Shown in pieces: positions 1 through 6,746 of a DNA stretch of 10,822 nt. The DNA lies in NCBI GenBank assembly GCA_021325695.1, contig JAJTCR010000013.1:1-10822 (forward strand), read 5' to 3'. The position numbers were made by a program, and so were the translations under genes. Numbering within the stretch: the first letter of the stretch is position 1; each line of letters starts with the position of its first letter. This DNA is from Steroidobacteraceae bacterium (GTDB lineage Bacteria; Pseudomonadota; Gammaproteobacteria; Steroidobacterales; Steroidobacteraceae). The notes under the pieces were generated by a model. It had not been told where the DNA came from. It worked only from the letters and a program-made list of their open reading frames with translations, and did no database searches.

Positions 1-283
1 CGCCGTCCGTCACGACGTTGAGCCCGCCTGCGCCGAGCGGGCCGCGGACGGCAAGTTCCGTGCGCTCGGAGCGCTGCTGCCAGACGAAGCTGCCACTGCC
101 GCCTTCACCCTGCGCCGTGAGTGCGATCCGGCCCTTGGCGATCCATTGCGTGAGTTCGTCGGGATTTGCCGCCCGGCCAGGCCCCGGCACCGAGCCCACC
201 GGGGCGGTGGCGCAGCCGACGAGCAATAGCGCCATGGCATGGAAGAGGAAGACGACGCGGGCCGGGCCAGGCACGGGGCTCAC
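1..283 (-). CDS. lolB: Outer-membrane lipoprotein LolB, N-terminal part (cut by window edge)
   Basis: LolB is the outer-membrane receptor that takes lipoproteins from the periplasmic carrier LolA and inserts them into the inner leaflet of the outer membrane. About 94 residues are visible; the C-terminus lies beyond position 1. A GTG start at 283 gives a lipoprotein signal: one Arg, a hydrophobic stretch (VVFLFHAMALLLVGC) and lipobox L-V-G-C, with the acylated Cys near residue 24. The mature part carries the LolB-like pattern GRIAL, then GSFVWQQ, then RGPLGAGG around residues 51-88. The gene follows the TPR lipoprotein gene with a 15-base gap, the usual order in gammaproteobacteria, where ispE commonly comes next. 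Its frame runs directly from the upstream TGA stop, so translation must start after 299. GTG at 274 is an alternative start that would give a 21-residue signal. Neither has a strong ribosome binding site, so translational coupling is likely. The family call is confident; the exact start is not. Confidence 0.85.
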   Translation of the reverse strand, partial: MSPVPGPARVVFLFHAMALLLVGCATAPVGSVPGPGRAANPDELTQWIAKGRIALTAQGEGGSGSFVWQQRSERTELAVRGPLGAGGLNVVTDG

Positions 284-298
284 TCTCGCAGCGCTCGG

Positions 299-1987
299 TC
301 AGGGACGAGCGCGTTCGAGCCGTTCGCGCAGCTTGTCGTTGTCCGGATCCTTTTCCAGGGCGGCCGCCCAGGTCCCGCGCGCCGCGTCCTGCTGCCCGAG
401 CGCCCACTGCACCTCGCCGATGTGGAGATCGATCTCGGGATCGGCGGCGGACTTGGCCGCCCGCTGCAGGTATTCGAGGGCCTCGGCGTGGCGGCCTTCC
501 CGGTGCAGGAGCCACCCCATGCTGTCGAGCGTCGCCGCGTTGTCCGGCGACTGCTTCAGAGCAGCGCTCAGCAGCGCGCGGGCTTCGTCGAGATTGCGAT
601 CGTTGTCGGCGAGCGTGTACCCGAGCGCGTTCTGCAACTGCGCGTCGCCCGGCCGCTCGGACAGCAATTCGCGCAGCTCACGGATCGCGGCGTCCTGCTT
701 GCCGGTGCGCTCGTAGAAGAAAACCCGGTTCATGCGCAGGTCGATCACGTCCGGATAACGCTGCAATCCCTCGTCATAGACCTGGGCGGCGCGGCGATCG
801 TCATCCTTGCTCGAGAGGAGCGCGGCCTTGGCCGCGTAGACGTCAGGTCCGAACTGTGGCTGCGCGCGCGCGAACTCGTCGAGCTGCGCCAGGCCGGCCT
901 CCAGTCCCGATTGTTCGGCCTTGATTCGCGCCAGGCGTTGCTGCGCGGGCAGGCTGTAGTCGCCGGCCACGACGCGCGAGTAATAGCGCTCCGCCCGGTC
1001 GACCTCCTTGCGCCGCTCGGCGATCACGCCGAGGTAATAGAGCGCCTCGTACGACTGCGTACCGGTCGAGAGCAGGTTCTCGAAGTGCGCACCTGCGGAC
1101 TCGAGGTTGCCGGCGTCGAGGTCCATCACGCCGAGCGTTCGCACCGCCCCGGGGATCACGGTCTTGCCCGATGCGTACGGGGTGAGCATCGCGCGCGCTT
1201 CCTCGTCGTGCCCGGTGGCCGCCAGCATCAGCGCGTACTCGAGGAGCGTGGAGACGTCGGACTCCGGGTCGGTGACGAGATCGCGCGCGATCGCGAGCCC
1301 GTCGTCCTCCTTGCCGGTCGCAATCCGTGCTCGCGCGAGCAGCATCTTTGCCGGCTTCCAGAACGGCGCCTTGGCCACCGCGGTCTCGGCTGCCCTTTCG
1401 GCGGCAGCAAAGTTGTCGGCGCGCAGCGCCGCGCTGGCATAGGCAAAGTGACCCTCGGCGACATCGGGATGACGCACCGAGAGCCGCCGGAACAATTCCA
1501 TGACGTCCGCGGCGGACGCCTCGCCGCTCACGACCGGCGACAGCGCGAGAAATCCGGCCGCCGGACTGATGTACACGGTCTCGAGCAGCCCTGCGAAATG
1601 CTGCTCCGCGTCGTCGAGCCGGTGCAGCTTGAGCGCCGCGACGCCAGCATAGCGGCGCGCGTTCTCGCTCGTCGGGTTGAGCTGCAGCCAGCGCTCGGCC
1701 GAGCGCGTCGCCTCGCGCAGCTGGTGATGGTCGAACGCCAGGCGGGTCGCCTGCTCGGCGATCGTCTCGTCGTCGGAGCGTTGGGCTGCCTCGCGGTAAG
1801 CCTTCGCCGCGGCCGGATAGTCACGCTCCGCGAGCGCCTTCTCGGCGACTTCGATGGCGGCTTCGGGCGGGCCCGACGCGTCTGGATCGTCGGGACGGAC
1901 GCCGGTGCCCGGCGCGCACGCTGTGACAAACCACAGCGCGGCGGCAGCGAGACCGAGGGCGGGAGCACGGCAAATGCGGATTGGCAT
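299..1987 (-). CDS. TPR-repeat lipoprotein, PA4667-like neighbour of lolB
   Basis: This 562-residue protein has a lipoprotein signal peptide: basic MPIRICR, a hydrophobic run, and lipobox V21-T22-A23-C24. The rest is nearly all alpha-helical tetratricopeptide repeats. They are clearest at about residues 40-125, 175-260, 270-345 and 370-545, with typical endings such as LQLNPTSENARRYAG, LKQSPDNAATLDSMGW and ALEKDPDN. The segment from residue 453 (NALGYTLAD) to DSMGW and ALEYL is the signature I associate with the large TPR protein encoded between hemA and lolB in Pseudomonas-like genomes. TPR arrays act as protein-protein scaffolds; the partner is not known from sequence. Being co-directional with lolB suggests, but does not prove, a link to lipoprotein or envelope biogenesis. 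The start at 1987 is set by the signal peptide. No Shine-Dalgarno sequence precedes it, and a TATAGT box lies only 10 bases upstream, so the message may be leaderless. Length is close to that of family members. Confidence 0.88.
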   Translation of the reverse strand: MPIRICRAPALGLAAAALWFVTACAPGTGVRPDDPDASGPPEAAIEVAEKALAERDYPAAAKAYREAAQRSDDETIAEQATRLAFDHHQLREATRSAERWLQLNPTSENARRYAGVAALKLHRLDDAEQHFAGLLETVYISPAAGFLALSPVVSGEASAADVMELFRRLSVRHPDVAEGHFAYASAALRADNFAAAERAAETAVAKAPFWKPAKMLLARARIATGKEDDGLAIARDLVTDPESDVSTLLEYALMLAATGHDEEARAMLTPYASGKTVIPGAVRTLGVMDLDAGNLESAGAHFENLLSTGTQSYEALYYLGVIAERRKEVDRAERYYSRVVAGDYSLPAQQRLARIKAEQSGLEAGLAQLDEFARAQPQFGPDVYAAKAALLSSKDDDRRAAQVYDEGLQRYPDVIDLRMNRVFFYERTGKQDAAIRELRELLSERPGDAQLQNALGYTLADNDRNLDEARALLSAALKQSPDNAATLDSMGWLLHREGRHAEALEYLQRAAKSAADPEIDLHIGEVQWALGQQDAARGTWAAALEKDPDNDKLRERLERARP

Positions 1988-1996
1988 GGCAGGATC

Positions 1997-2002
1997 ACTA
2001 TA
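1997..2002 (-). promoter_or_regulatory. Candidate -10 box for the TPR lipoprotein-lolB operon
   Basis: Read on the minus strand this is TATAGT, five of six matches to the sigma-70 -10 consensus, in otherwise GC-rich sequence. Its downstream edge is 9 bases from the ATG at 1987, so a transcript starting 6-7 bases after the box would have a leader of only about 3 bases. No good -35 box is seen 16-18 bases upstream. This is a candidate from position and match alone. Confidence 0.35.
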
Positions 2003-2020
2003 GCGGAAGCTCGTCGCAGC

Positions 2021-2049
2021 TTGTGTTGCGGGGTCCGTTCCCCGAGAAT
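2021..2049 (+). promoter_or_regulatory. Weak candidate promoter for hemA
   Basis: TTGTGT (2021-2026) and GAGAAT (2044-2049) are separated by 17 bases and match the sigma-70 -35 and -10 consensus at three and four positions. Transcription would begin near 2056, about 20 bases before the hemA ATG. The match is weak, but the AT-richer patch and the divergent layout make this 89-base gap the only place for a local hemA promoter. Confidence 0.2.
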
Positions 2050-2061
2050 TTCGCGAATTTC
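2046..2061. repeat. Short direct repeat GAATTTC-GC-GAATTTC upstream of hemA
   Basis: Two identical 7-base units (2046-2052 and 2055-2061) are separated by two bases and include the palindrome TTCGCGAA (2050-2057). The block overlaps the candidate hemA -10 box and likely transcription start. The position would suit an operator, but no known regulator site is recognised and chance is possible. Confidence 0.35.
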
Positions 2062-2076
2062 CCGCCCGGAATCCGG

Positions 2077-3336
2077 ATGTCTCTCGTCGTTGTCGGCATC
2101 AACCACCGTACCGCTCCAGTCGAGGTGCGTGAACGCGTGGTGTTCGAGCCCGCACGGATTCCGGACGCATTGCAACAGTTGCGGTTCCTGCCGGAGGTGC
2201 AGGAGTCCGTGATCGTTTCGACGTGCAACCGTACCGAACTGTACTGCGTGACCCACCGCGCGGGTGCGCACGAACTCGGCGACTGGCTGCAGCGTTATCA
2301 CGGGCTCGGCATGCCGCTGCACCACAGCCTCTACCACCACGACGAGAACGAGGCGGTCGCGCACGCGTTCGCGGTGGCGTCGGGGCTCGATTCGATGGTG
2401 CTCGGCGAACCGCAGATCCTCGGTCAGCTCAAGGACGCCTACCGCGTCGCCCAGGAAACCGGCACGACCGGGCCGGTGCTGAACCGGCTGTTCCAGTCCG
2501 CGTTCTCGGTCGCCAAGCGCGTGCGCACCGAGACCAAGATCGGCGCCAATGCCGTCTCGGTGGCCTCGGCGGCGGTCGCAATGGCGAAGACGGTGTTCGC
2601 GAGTTTCGACAACCGCACCGCGCTCATGGTCGGTGCAGGCGAGACCGTGGCGCTGGCGGCGAAGCACCTCTATGGGGACGGCCTGCGGCGCATGATCATC
2701 GCGAACCGCAGCATCGACCGCGCCCGCGAGCTGGCCGCCGAGTTTCACGGCTTCGCGATCGGGCTCGACGAGATCCCGAACCACCTCAAGGAGGCAGACA
2801 TCGTCGTCGCCTCGACGGCGGCGCCGCACTCGATCATCACCCGGCAGATGACCGAGCAGGCATTGCGCGCCCGCAAGCGCCGGCCGATGTTCATGGTCGA
2901 CATCGCCGTGCCGCGCGACATCGACGCCGACGTGGCCGAACTCGAGGACGTCTACCTGTTCACCGTCGACGACCTGCAATCCGTCGTCAACGAGAACCTC
3001 GAGGGGCGTCGCCAGGCCGCGCGCGAAGCGCACGAACTGATCGACGCGGAAGTCGAGCGGTTCGCGGTGTCGCTGCGCACGCGCGATGCGGCGCCACTGA
3101 TCCGCCGGTTGCGGGAGGACGCCGAGCGGACCAAGCGGCACACGCTCGAGCAGGCGATGCAGCTGGTCGCGCACGGTAAGAGCCCGCAGGAAGCCCTCGG
3201 ATTCCTGGCGAACACGTTGACCAACCGGCTGCTGCATGCCCCCAGCCAGCGCCTGCGCGACGCGGCGGAAACCGGCGACGGTGAGATCGTGGACACGATC
3301 GCGCAGATCTACAAGCTCGACCAGTCGCACGACTGA
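2077..3336 (+). CDS. hemA: Glutamyl-tRNA reductase
   Basis: This enzyme reduces glutamyl-tRNA(Glu) with NADPH to glutamate-1-semialdehyde, the first committed step of C5-pathway tetrapyrrole (heme) synthesis in the cytoplasm. The 419-residue protein has the expected length. The N-terminal catalytic domain begins MSLVVVGINHRTAPVEVRE and contains STCNRTELY with the catalytic nucleophile Cys50. GLDSMVLGEPQILGQ (about 103-117) is the family signature. The NADPH-binding Rossmann domain has VGAGET (about 185-190) and ANRSIDRA. A helical dimerisation domain fills roughly the last 110 residues. The ATG at 2077 was chosen because it begins exactly at the conserved family N-terminus; the open frame extends further upstream but those 32 residues match nothing in the family. 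GGAA at 2068-2071 is a weak ribosome binding site. prfA follows after 7 bases, implying cotranscription. No catalytic residue appears altered. Confidence 0.97.
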   Translation: MSLVVVGINHRTAPVEVRERVVFEPARIPDALQQLRFLPEVQESVIVSTCNRTELYCVTHRAGAHELGDWLQRYHGLGMPLHHSLYHHDENEAVAHAFAVASGLDSMVLGEPQILGQLKDAYRVAQETGTTGPVLNRLFQSAFSVAKRVRTETKIGANAVSVASAAVAMAKTVFASFDNRTALMVGAGETVALAAKHLYGDGLRRMIIANRSIDRARELAAEFHGFAIGLDEIPNHLKEADIVVASTAAPHSIITRQMTEQALRARKRRPMFMVDIAVPRDIDADVAELEDVYLFTVDDLQSVVNENLEGRRQAAREAHELIDAEVERFAVSLRTRDAAPLIRRLREDAERTKRHTLEQAMQLVAHGKSPQEALGFLANTLTNRLLHAPSQRLRDAAETGDGEIVDTIAQIYKLDQSHD

Positions 3337-3343
3337 TCCACCC

Positions 3344-4423
3344 ATGAAGGATTCGATCCGACGCCGACTCGAGAAGACGGTCGAGCGCTTCGAGGAAGTC
3401 GGCGCCCTGCTGGCCGACCCGGACGTGATCGCCAGGCAGGGCCAGTTTCGCGACCTGTCGATGGAGTATTCGCGGCTCGAGCCGGTTGCGCGGCGGTTCC
3501 GCGAGTTTCGCCGCCTCGAGGACGAGCTGCGCACGACCGACGACATGACGAGCGGTCCGGACGCGGACATGCGCGAGCTCGCGGAGCAGGAGGCACGCGA
3601 ACTGCGCGAGCGCATCGAGGCCGAAGGCGGCGAGCTCACGCGCCTGCTGGTTCCGCGCGACCCGCGCGACGACGCCAACATCTTCCTCGAGATCCGCGCC
3701 GGCACCGGCGGCGACGAGGCCGCGATTTTCGCGGGCGACCTCTTCCGCATGTACTCGCGGTACGCGGAGCGACAGGGGTGGAAGGTCGAGGTGCTGTCGG
3801 ACAGTCCCGGGGAGCACGGCGGGTACAAGGAGATCATCAGCCGCGTCGTCGGCAAGGGCGCCTATTCGCAGCTCAAGTTCGAGTCGGGTGCGCACCGCGT
3901 GCAGCGCGTGCCGGCAACCGAGGCCCAGGGCCGCATCCACACTTCTGCGTGCACCGTCGCGATCCTGCCCGAACTCGAGGAGATCGAGGACCTGCCGATC
4001 AACCCGGCCGAGCTCCGGATCGACACCTTCCGGGCGTCGGGGGCCGGCGGACAGCACGTCAACAAGACCGACTCGGCGATCCGCATCACGCACCTGCCGA
4101 CCGGCGTCGTCGTCGAGTGCCAGGACGAGCGCTCGCAGCACAAGAACCGCTCGCGCGCGATGGCGTTGCTGCGGGCGCGGTTGCTCGAATCACAGCAGCA
4201 GAAGCAGGTCGCGCAGCAGGCGCAGGACCGCAAGCTCCAGGTCGGGACCGGCGACCGGTCCGAGCGGATCCGCACGTACAACTACCCGCAGGGGCGCGTG
4301 ACGGATCACCGCATCAACCTGACGCTGTACCAGCTCCCGGCCGTGATGGACGGCGCGCTCGGCGACGTGATCGGACCGCTGCAGCACGAGTGGCAGGCGG
4401 AGCAACTCGCTTCGCTCGAGTGA
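3344..4423 (+). CDS. prfA: Peptide chain release factor 1
   Basis: RF1 recognises UAA and UAG in the ribosomal A site and triggers peptide release. The protein is 359 residues, close to the usual 360. An N-terminal helical domain is followed by the codon-recognition domain with RVPATEAQGRIHTS. The tripeptide P190-A191-T192 is the RF1-type anticodon motif; RF2 has SPF. The catalytic loop GAGGQHVNKTDSAIR holds GGQ at 235-237, whose Gln is the target of PrmC, encoded downstream. The ATG at 3344 lies 7 bases after the hemA stop with little Shine-Dalgarno sequence, consistent with translational coupling. The stop codon (TGA, 4421-4423) lies inside the first heptamer of the repeat block that fills the gap to prmC. 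The C-terminus (QLASLE) still ends where RF1 proteins normally end, so the repeat has not noticeably truncated it. Confidence 0.97.
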   Translation: MKDSIRRRLEKTVERFEEVGALLADPDVIARQGQFRDLSMEYSRLEPVARRFREFRRLEDELRTTDDMTSGPDADMRELAEQEARELRERIEAEGGELTRLLVPRDPRDDANIFLEIRAGTGGDEAAIFAGDLFRMYSRYAERQGWKVEVLSDSPGEHGGYKEIISRVVGKGAYSQLKFESGAHRVQRVPATEAQGRIHTSACTVAILPELEEIEDLPINPAELRIDTFRASGAGGQHVNKTDSAIRITHLPTGVVVECQDERSQHKNRSRAMALLRARLLESQQQKQVAQQAQDRKLQVGTGDRSERIRTYNYPQGRVTDHRINLTLYQLPAVMDGALGDVIGPLQHEWQAEQLASLE

Positions 4424-4529
4424 TTAGTGAACAGTGACTAGTGATCAGTCGAGCCAGGAAGCGCAGCGCGCCTTCTTCTTGTTCTTTCTTCCTACTGATC
4501 ACTGTTCACTATTCGATCCACTGATCACT
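4419..4529. repeat. Inverted clusters of AGTGANN heptamers between prfA and prmC
   Basis: The left cluster (4419-4449) is a 7-base tandem series: AGTGATT, AGTGAAC, AGTGACT, AGTGATC, then AGT. The right side carries the same units inverted: ACTGATCACTGTTCACT at 4494-4510 and a second ACTGATCACT at 4520-4529. Perfect complementary arms are 4425-4437 with 4499-4511 (13 bp), or alternatively 4440-4449 with either 4494-4503 or 4520-4529 (10 bp). The enclosed 44 bases include a pyrimidine tract (4471-4493, one G). The repeat clusters are far less GC-rich than the flanking genes. The block overlaps the prfA stop and ends 4 bases before the prmC start. It looks like a dispersed intergenic or MITE-like repeat, or a transcribed stem-loop; copy number cannot be seen here. 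Confidence 0.8.
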
Positions 4530-4533
4530 CCGC

Positions 4534-5382
4534 ATGGCCACCGAAGTCTCAGCGCTGCTCGACGAAGGCGTCGCCCGCCTGCGCCGCGTCACGGACCAGC
4601 CGCGACAGGAGGCCGAGATCCTGCTGGCCGCGGCGCTGGCCAGGCCGCGGTCTTGGGTGATCGCGCACCCCGAGCAGCGCATTCACGACTGCGACGCGAC
4701 GGATCGCTACGAAGCGCACGTGACGCGACGTGCTCACGGCGAGCCGGTCGCCTACATCCTCGGCGAGAAGGAGTTCTGGTCGCTCCCGCTCGAGGTGACG
4801 CCGCACGTGCTGATCCCGCGGCCGGAGACGGAGCTCGCCGTGGAGGTTGCGCTCGCACACCTCCCGCTCGACGCGCCGGGGCGCGTGCTCGACCTCGCCA
4901 CGGGCAGCGGCGCGATCGCACTGGCGATCGCGCACGAGCGACCGCGGCTGCAGGTGATCGGCACGGACATCGCGTCCGAGGCCGTGGACGTCGCGCGACG
5001 CAACGCCGTGCGCGTGCACGTGCAGAACGTCGAGTTCCGCGTCGGCGACTGGTATGGACCGGTCCGGGACGAACATTTCACGCTGATCGTCAGCAACCCA
5101 CCCTATGTCGCCGATGACGACGCGCGTGTCGAACGCGCCGTGCGCCGTTTCGAGCCGCACGCCGCGTTGTTCGCCGGACCGGACGGACTCGACGCGTTGC
5201 GGGTCGTCGTCGGTGAGGCGAGCCGTCACCTCGTGAGCGGCGGCTGGCTCGTGGTCGAGCACGGTGATCGGCAAGGGCCGGACGCGCGAACGCTGTTGGT
5301 GCAGGCCGGATTCACGGACGTGGCTACTCGGCGCGACCCGGCAGGCCTCGATCGCTGCACCGAAGGACGCTCGGCGGGCTAG
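4534..5382 (+). CDS. prmC: Release factor glutamine N5-methyltransferase
   Basis: PrmC transfers a methyl group from S-adenosylmethionine to the glutamine of the GGQ motif in RF1 and RF2, raising termination efficiency. The protein is 282 residues, typical for the family. An N-terminal helical substrate-binding domain ends near residue 90. Then come LIPRPETE (about 93-100), the SAM-binding motif DLATGSGAIAL (120-130), the acidic motif GTD (143-145), and the diagnostic NPPY at 188-191 that holds the target amide. The C-terminal D-P-A-G-L-D-R-C-T-E-G-R resembles the usual family ending. The gene follows prfA, its substrate gene, as in many bacteria, but the 110-base gap is filled by a repeat block. 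No Shine-Dalgarno sequence precedes the ATG (bases 4520-4533 are ACTGATCACT plus CCGC), so initiation may be weak or structure-dependent. Confidence 0.95.
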   Translation: MATEVSALLDEGVARLRRVTDQPRQEAEILLAAALARPRSWVIAHPEQRIHDCDATDRYEAHVTRRAHGEPVAYILGEKEFWSLPLEVTPHVLIPRPETELAVEVALAHLPLDAPGRVLDLATGSGAIALAIAHERPRLQVIGTDIASEAVDVARRNAVRVHVQNVEFRVGDWYGPVRDEHFTLIVSNPPYVADDDARVERAVRRFEPHAALFAGPDGLDALRVVVGEASRHLVSGGWLVVEHGDRQGPDARTLLVQAGFTDVATRRDPAGLDRCTEGRSAG

Positions 5383-5456
5383 CGCCGTAGCGGGAGTGGC
5401 GTCGGTGGTGGCACTATTCGCACCCTCTTCCGGCGCTCAGTCCAGCAGGTCCCGAC

Positions 5457-5954
5457 ATGGTCCGTTTCGAAACCTCCCTCGGCGCGTTCACGATCGACCT
5501 GTTCGAGAGCGACGCCCCGATCACCGTGAAGAATTTCCTCGAGTACGTCGACGCGGGCCATTTCGACGGCACCGTGTTCCACCGCGTGATCCCCAACTTC
5601 GTCGTCCAGGGCGGCGGCATGACCGAGGACATGCGGCAGAAGCCGACACGAACGCCGATCAAGAACGAGGCCAGCAACGGCCTCAAGAACCGTCGCGGCA
5701 CGCTGTCCATGGCGCGCACCAACGATCCCGACAGCGCGACCTCGCAGTTCTTCATCAACCTCGTCGACAACGCATTCCTCGACCCGAGCCCGCGCAACGG
5801 CGCCGGGTATGCGGTGTTCGGCTGCGTCACCGAGGGCATGTCGGTCGTCGACGCCATGGCCAAGGTCAAGACCGGTCGCCGCGGCCAGCACGACGACGTG
5901 CCCGCGGAACCGGTCAAGGTCGTGAGCGCGAAGCGCGTCGCCAAGGAAGGTTGA
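5457..5954 (+). CDS. ppiB: Cyclophilin-type peptidyl-prolyl cis-trans isomerase, cytoplasmic PpiB-like
   Basis: Cyclophilins catalyse cis-trans isomerisation of peptide bonds before proline. The 165-residue protein is a bare cyclophilin domain with no signal peptide, which points to the cytoplasmic PpiB type. The active-site block FHRVIPNFVVQGG (about 41-53) holds R43, F48 and Q51, and SQFFINL (96-102) is the second hallmark. At the place where human cyclophilin A has Trp121 this protein has Phe (NAFLDP, F107), as is common in bacterial cyclophilins with low cyclosporin sensitivity. The ATG at 5457 matches the family N-terminus (MVRFETSLGAFTIDLF) and has AGCAGG 7 bases upstream. It lies 74 bases after prmC and 27 bases before mtgA, so it probably belongs to the same transcript or has a weak promoter in the 74-base gap; I see no clear one. 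Confidence 0.94.
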   Translation: MVRFETSLGAFTIDLFESDAPITVKNFLEYVDAGHFDGTVFHRVIPNFVVQGGGMTEDMRQKPTRTPIKNEASNGLKNRRGTLSMARTNDPDSATSQFFINLVDNAFLDPSPRNGAGYAVFGCVTEGMSVVDAMAKVKTGRRGQHDDVPAEPVKVVSAKRVAKEG

Positions 5955-5981
5955 TCCGGGTCGTACGCGACTCCCCCGGAC

Positions 5982-6695
5982 ATGGCGCGGCGTCGGCGTG
6001 GGTTCGCGTACCGCATCCTGCGTGGCCTCGTCCTGGCGCTCGTCGCGTGGGCGGCGATCACGATCGTCGCGGTGGTCGCGCTGCGCTGGGTCGATCCGCC
6101 GTTCACGACGTTCATCGCGACCGACCGGATCGCGCACGTGTTCGACGACGACTACACGTTCCGCCACGACTGGCGCGACTGGGATGCGATCTCGAAACAC
6201 GCGGCGGTCGCGGTCATCGCGGCGGAGGACCAGACGTTCCCCGCGCACCACGGCTTCGACTTCAAACAGATCGACAAGGCGTTGCAGGACCGCGAGCGCG
6301 GGCGGCGCGTGCGCGGCGCGAGCACCATTTCGCAGCAGGTCGCGAAGAACCTGTTCCTGTGGCGCGACCAGGGCTGGGTGCGCAAGGGGCTCGAAGCCGG
6401 CGTCACGGTGCTGGTCGAACTGTGCTGGAGCAAGCAGCGCATCCTCGAGGTCTACCTCAACGTTGCGGAATTCGGGCGCGGGACCTACGGCGTGCAGGCC
6501 GCGAGCCAGCGCTACTTCCGCAAGGACGCCGCGCGCCTGACGCGGAGCGAGGCGGCGCTGCTCGCGGCCGTCCTGCCGGCGCCGACGCGGTTCAGGGTGC
6601 AGGCGCCCACGCGCTACGTGCAGCGCAGGCAGGCCTGGATCCAGCGGCAGATGGCCGCACTCGGTGGAACGTCCTATCTGGCGCGGCTCGACTGA
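5982..6695 (+). CDS. mtgA: Monofunctional biosynthetic peptidoglycan glycosyltransferase
   Basis: MtgA polymerises lipid II into glycan strands at the outer face of the inner membrane. It is a GT51 enzyme lacking the transpeptidase domain of class A penicillin-binding proteins. The 237-residue length fits the family. A basic start (MARRRRGF) and one membrane helix (about 12-35) anchor it. The GT51 motifs are present in order: AAEDQTFPAHHGFD with catalytic Glu82, RGASTISQQVAKNLFLW (111-127), KQRILEVYLNVAEFG with a second conserved Glu (151-165), then YGVQAAS and EAALLAAVLPAP. The start was chosen because it gives a complete anchor, and it follows the cyclophilin stop by 27 bases. Upstream sequence is GC-rich with no strong ribosome binding site. 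Nothing appears truncated or missing. Confidence 0.95.
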   Translation: MARRRRGFAYRILRGLVLALVAWAAITIVAVVALRWVDPPFTTFIATDRIAHVFDDDYTFRHDWRDWDAISKHAAVAVIAAEDQTFPAHHGFDFKQIDKALQDRERGRRVRGASTISQQVAKNLFLWRDQGWVRKGLEAGVTVLVELCWSKQRILEVYLNVAEFGRGTYGVQAASQRYFRKDAARLTRSEAALLAAVLPAPTRFRVQAPTRYVQRRQAWIQRQMAALGGTSYLARLD

Positions 6696-6746
6696 CGGCG
6701 AGCAAGCTTTAGCCGGGAGAACCATGGGCGACGGCCAGGAACTTTC

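Noticed and set aside
1981..2076. Upstream start for hemA adding 32 residues
   Set aside because: The family N-terminus begins at the 2077 ATG, and the extension would overlap the divergent gene start and the promoter region.
239..2212. 657-codon plus-strand open frame opposite the TPR lipoprotein gene
   Set aside because: It is antisense to a clear TPR protein with a lipoprotein signal; no motif supports it.
1528..3855. 775-codon open frame on the minus strand spanning the TPR gene start, hemA and part of prfA
   Set aside because: Compositionally biased, without recognisable motifs, and antisense to hemA and prfA, which have complete catalytic motifs.
4419..4529. CRISPR array or ordinary intrinsic terminator at the heptamer block
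   Set aside because: The units are 7 bases with no unique spacers, so it is not CRISPR. The T-rich tract lies in the loop, not after the stem, so it is not a standard terminator for prfA.
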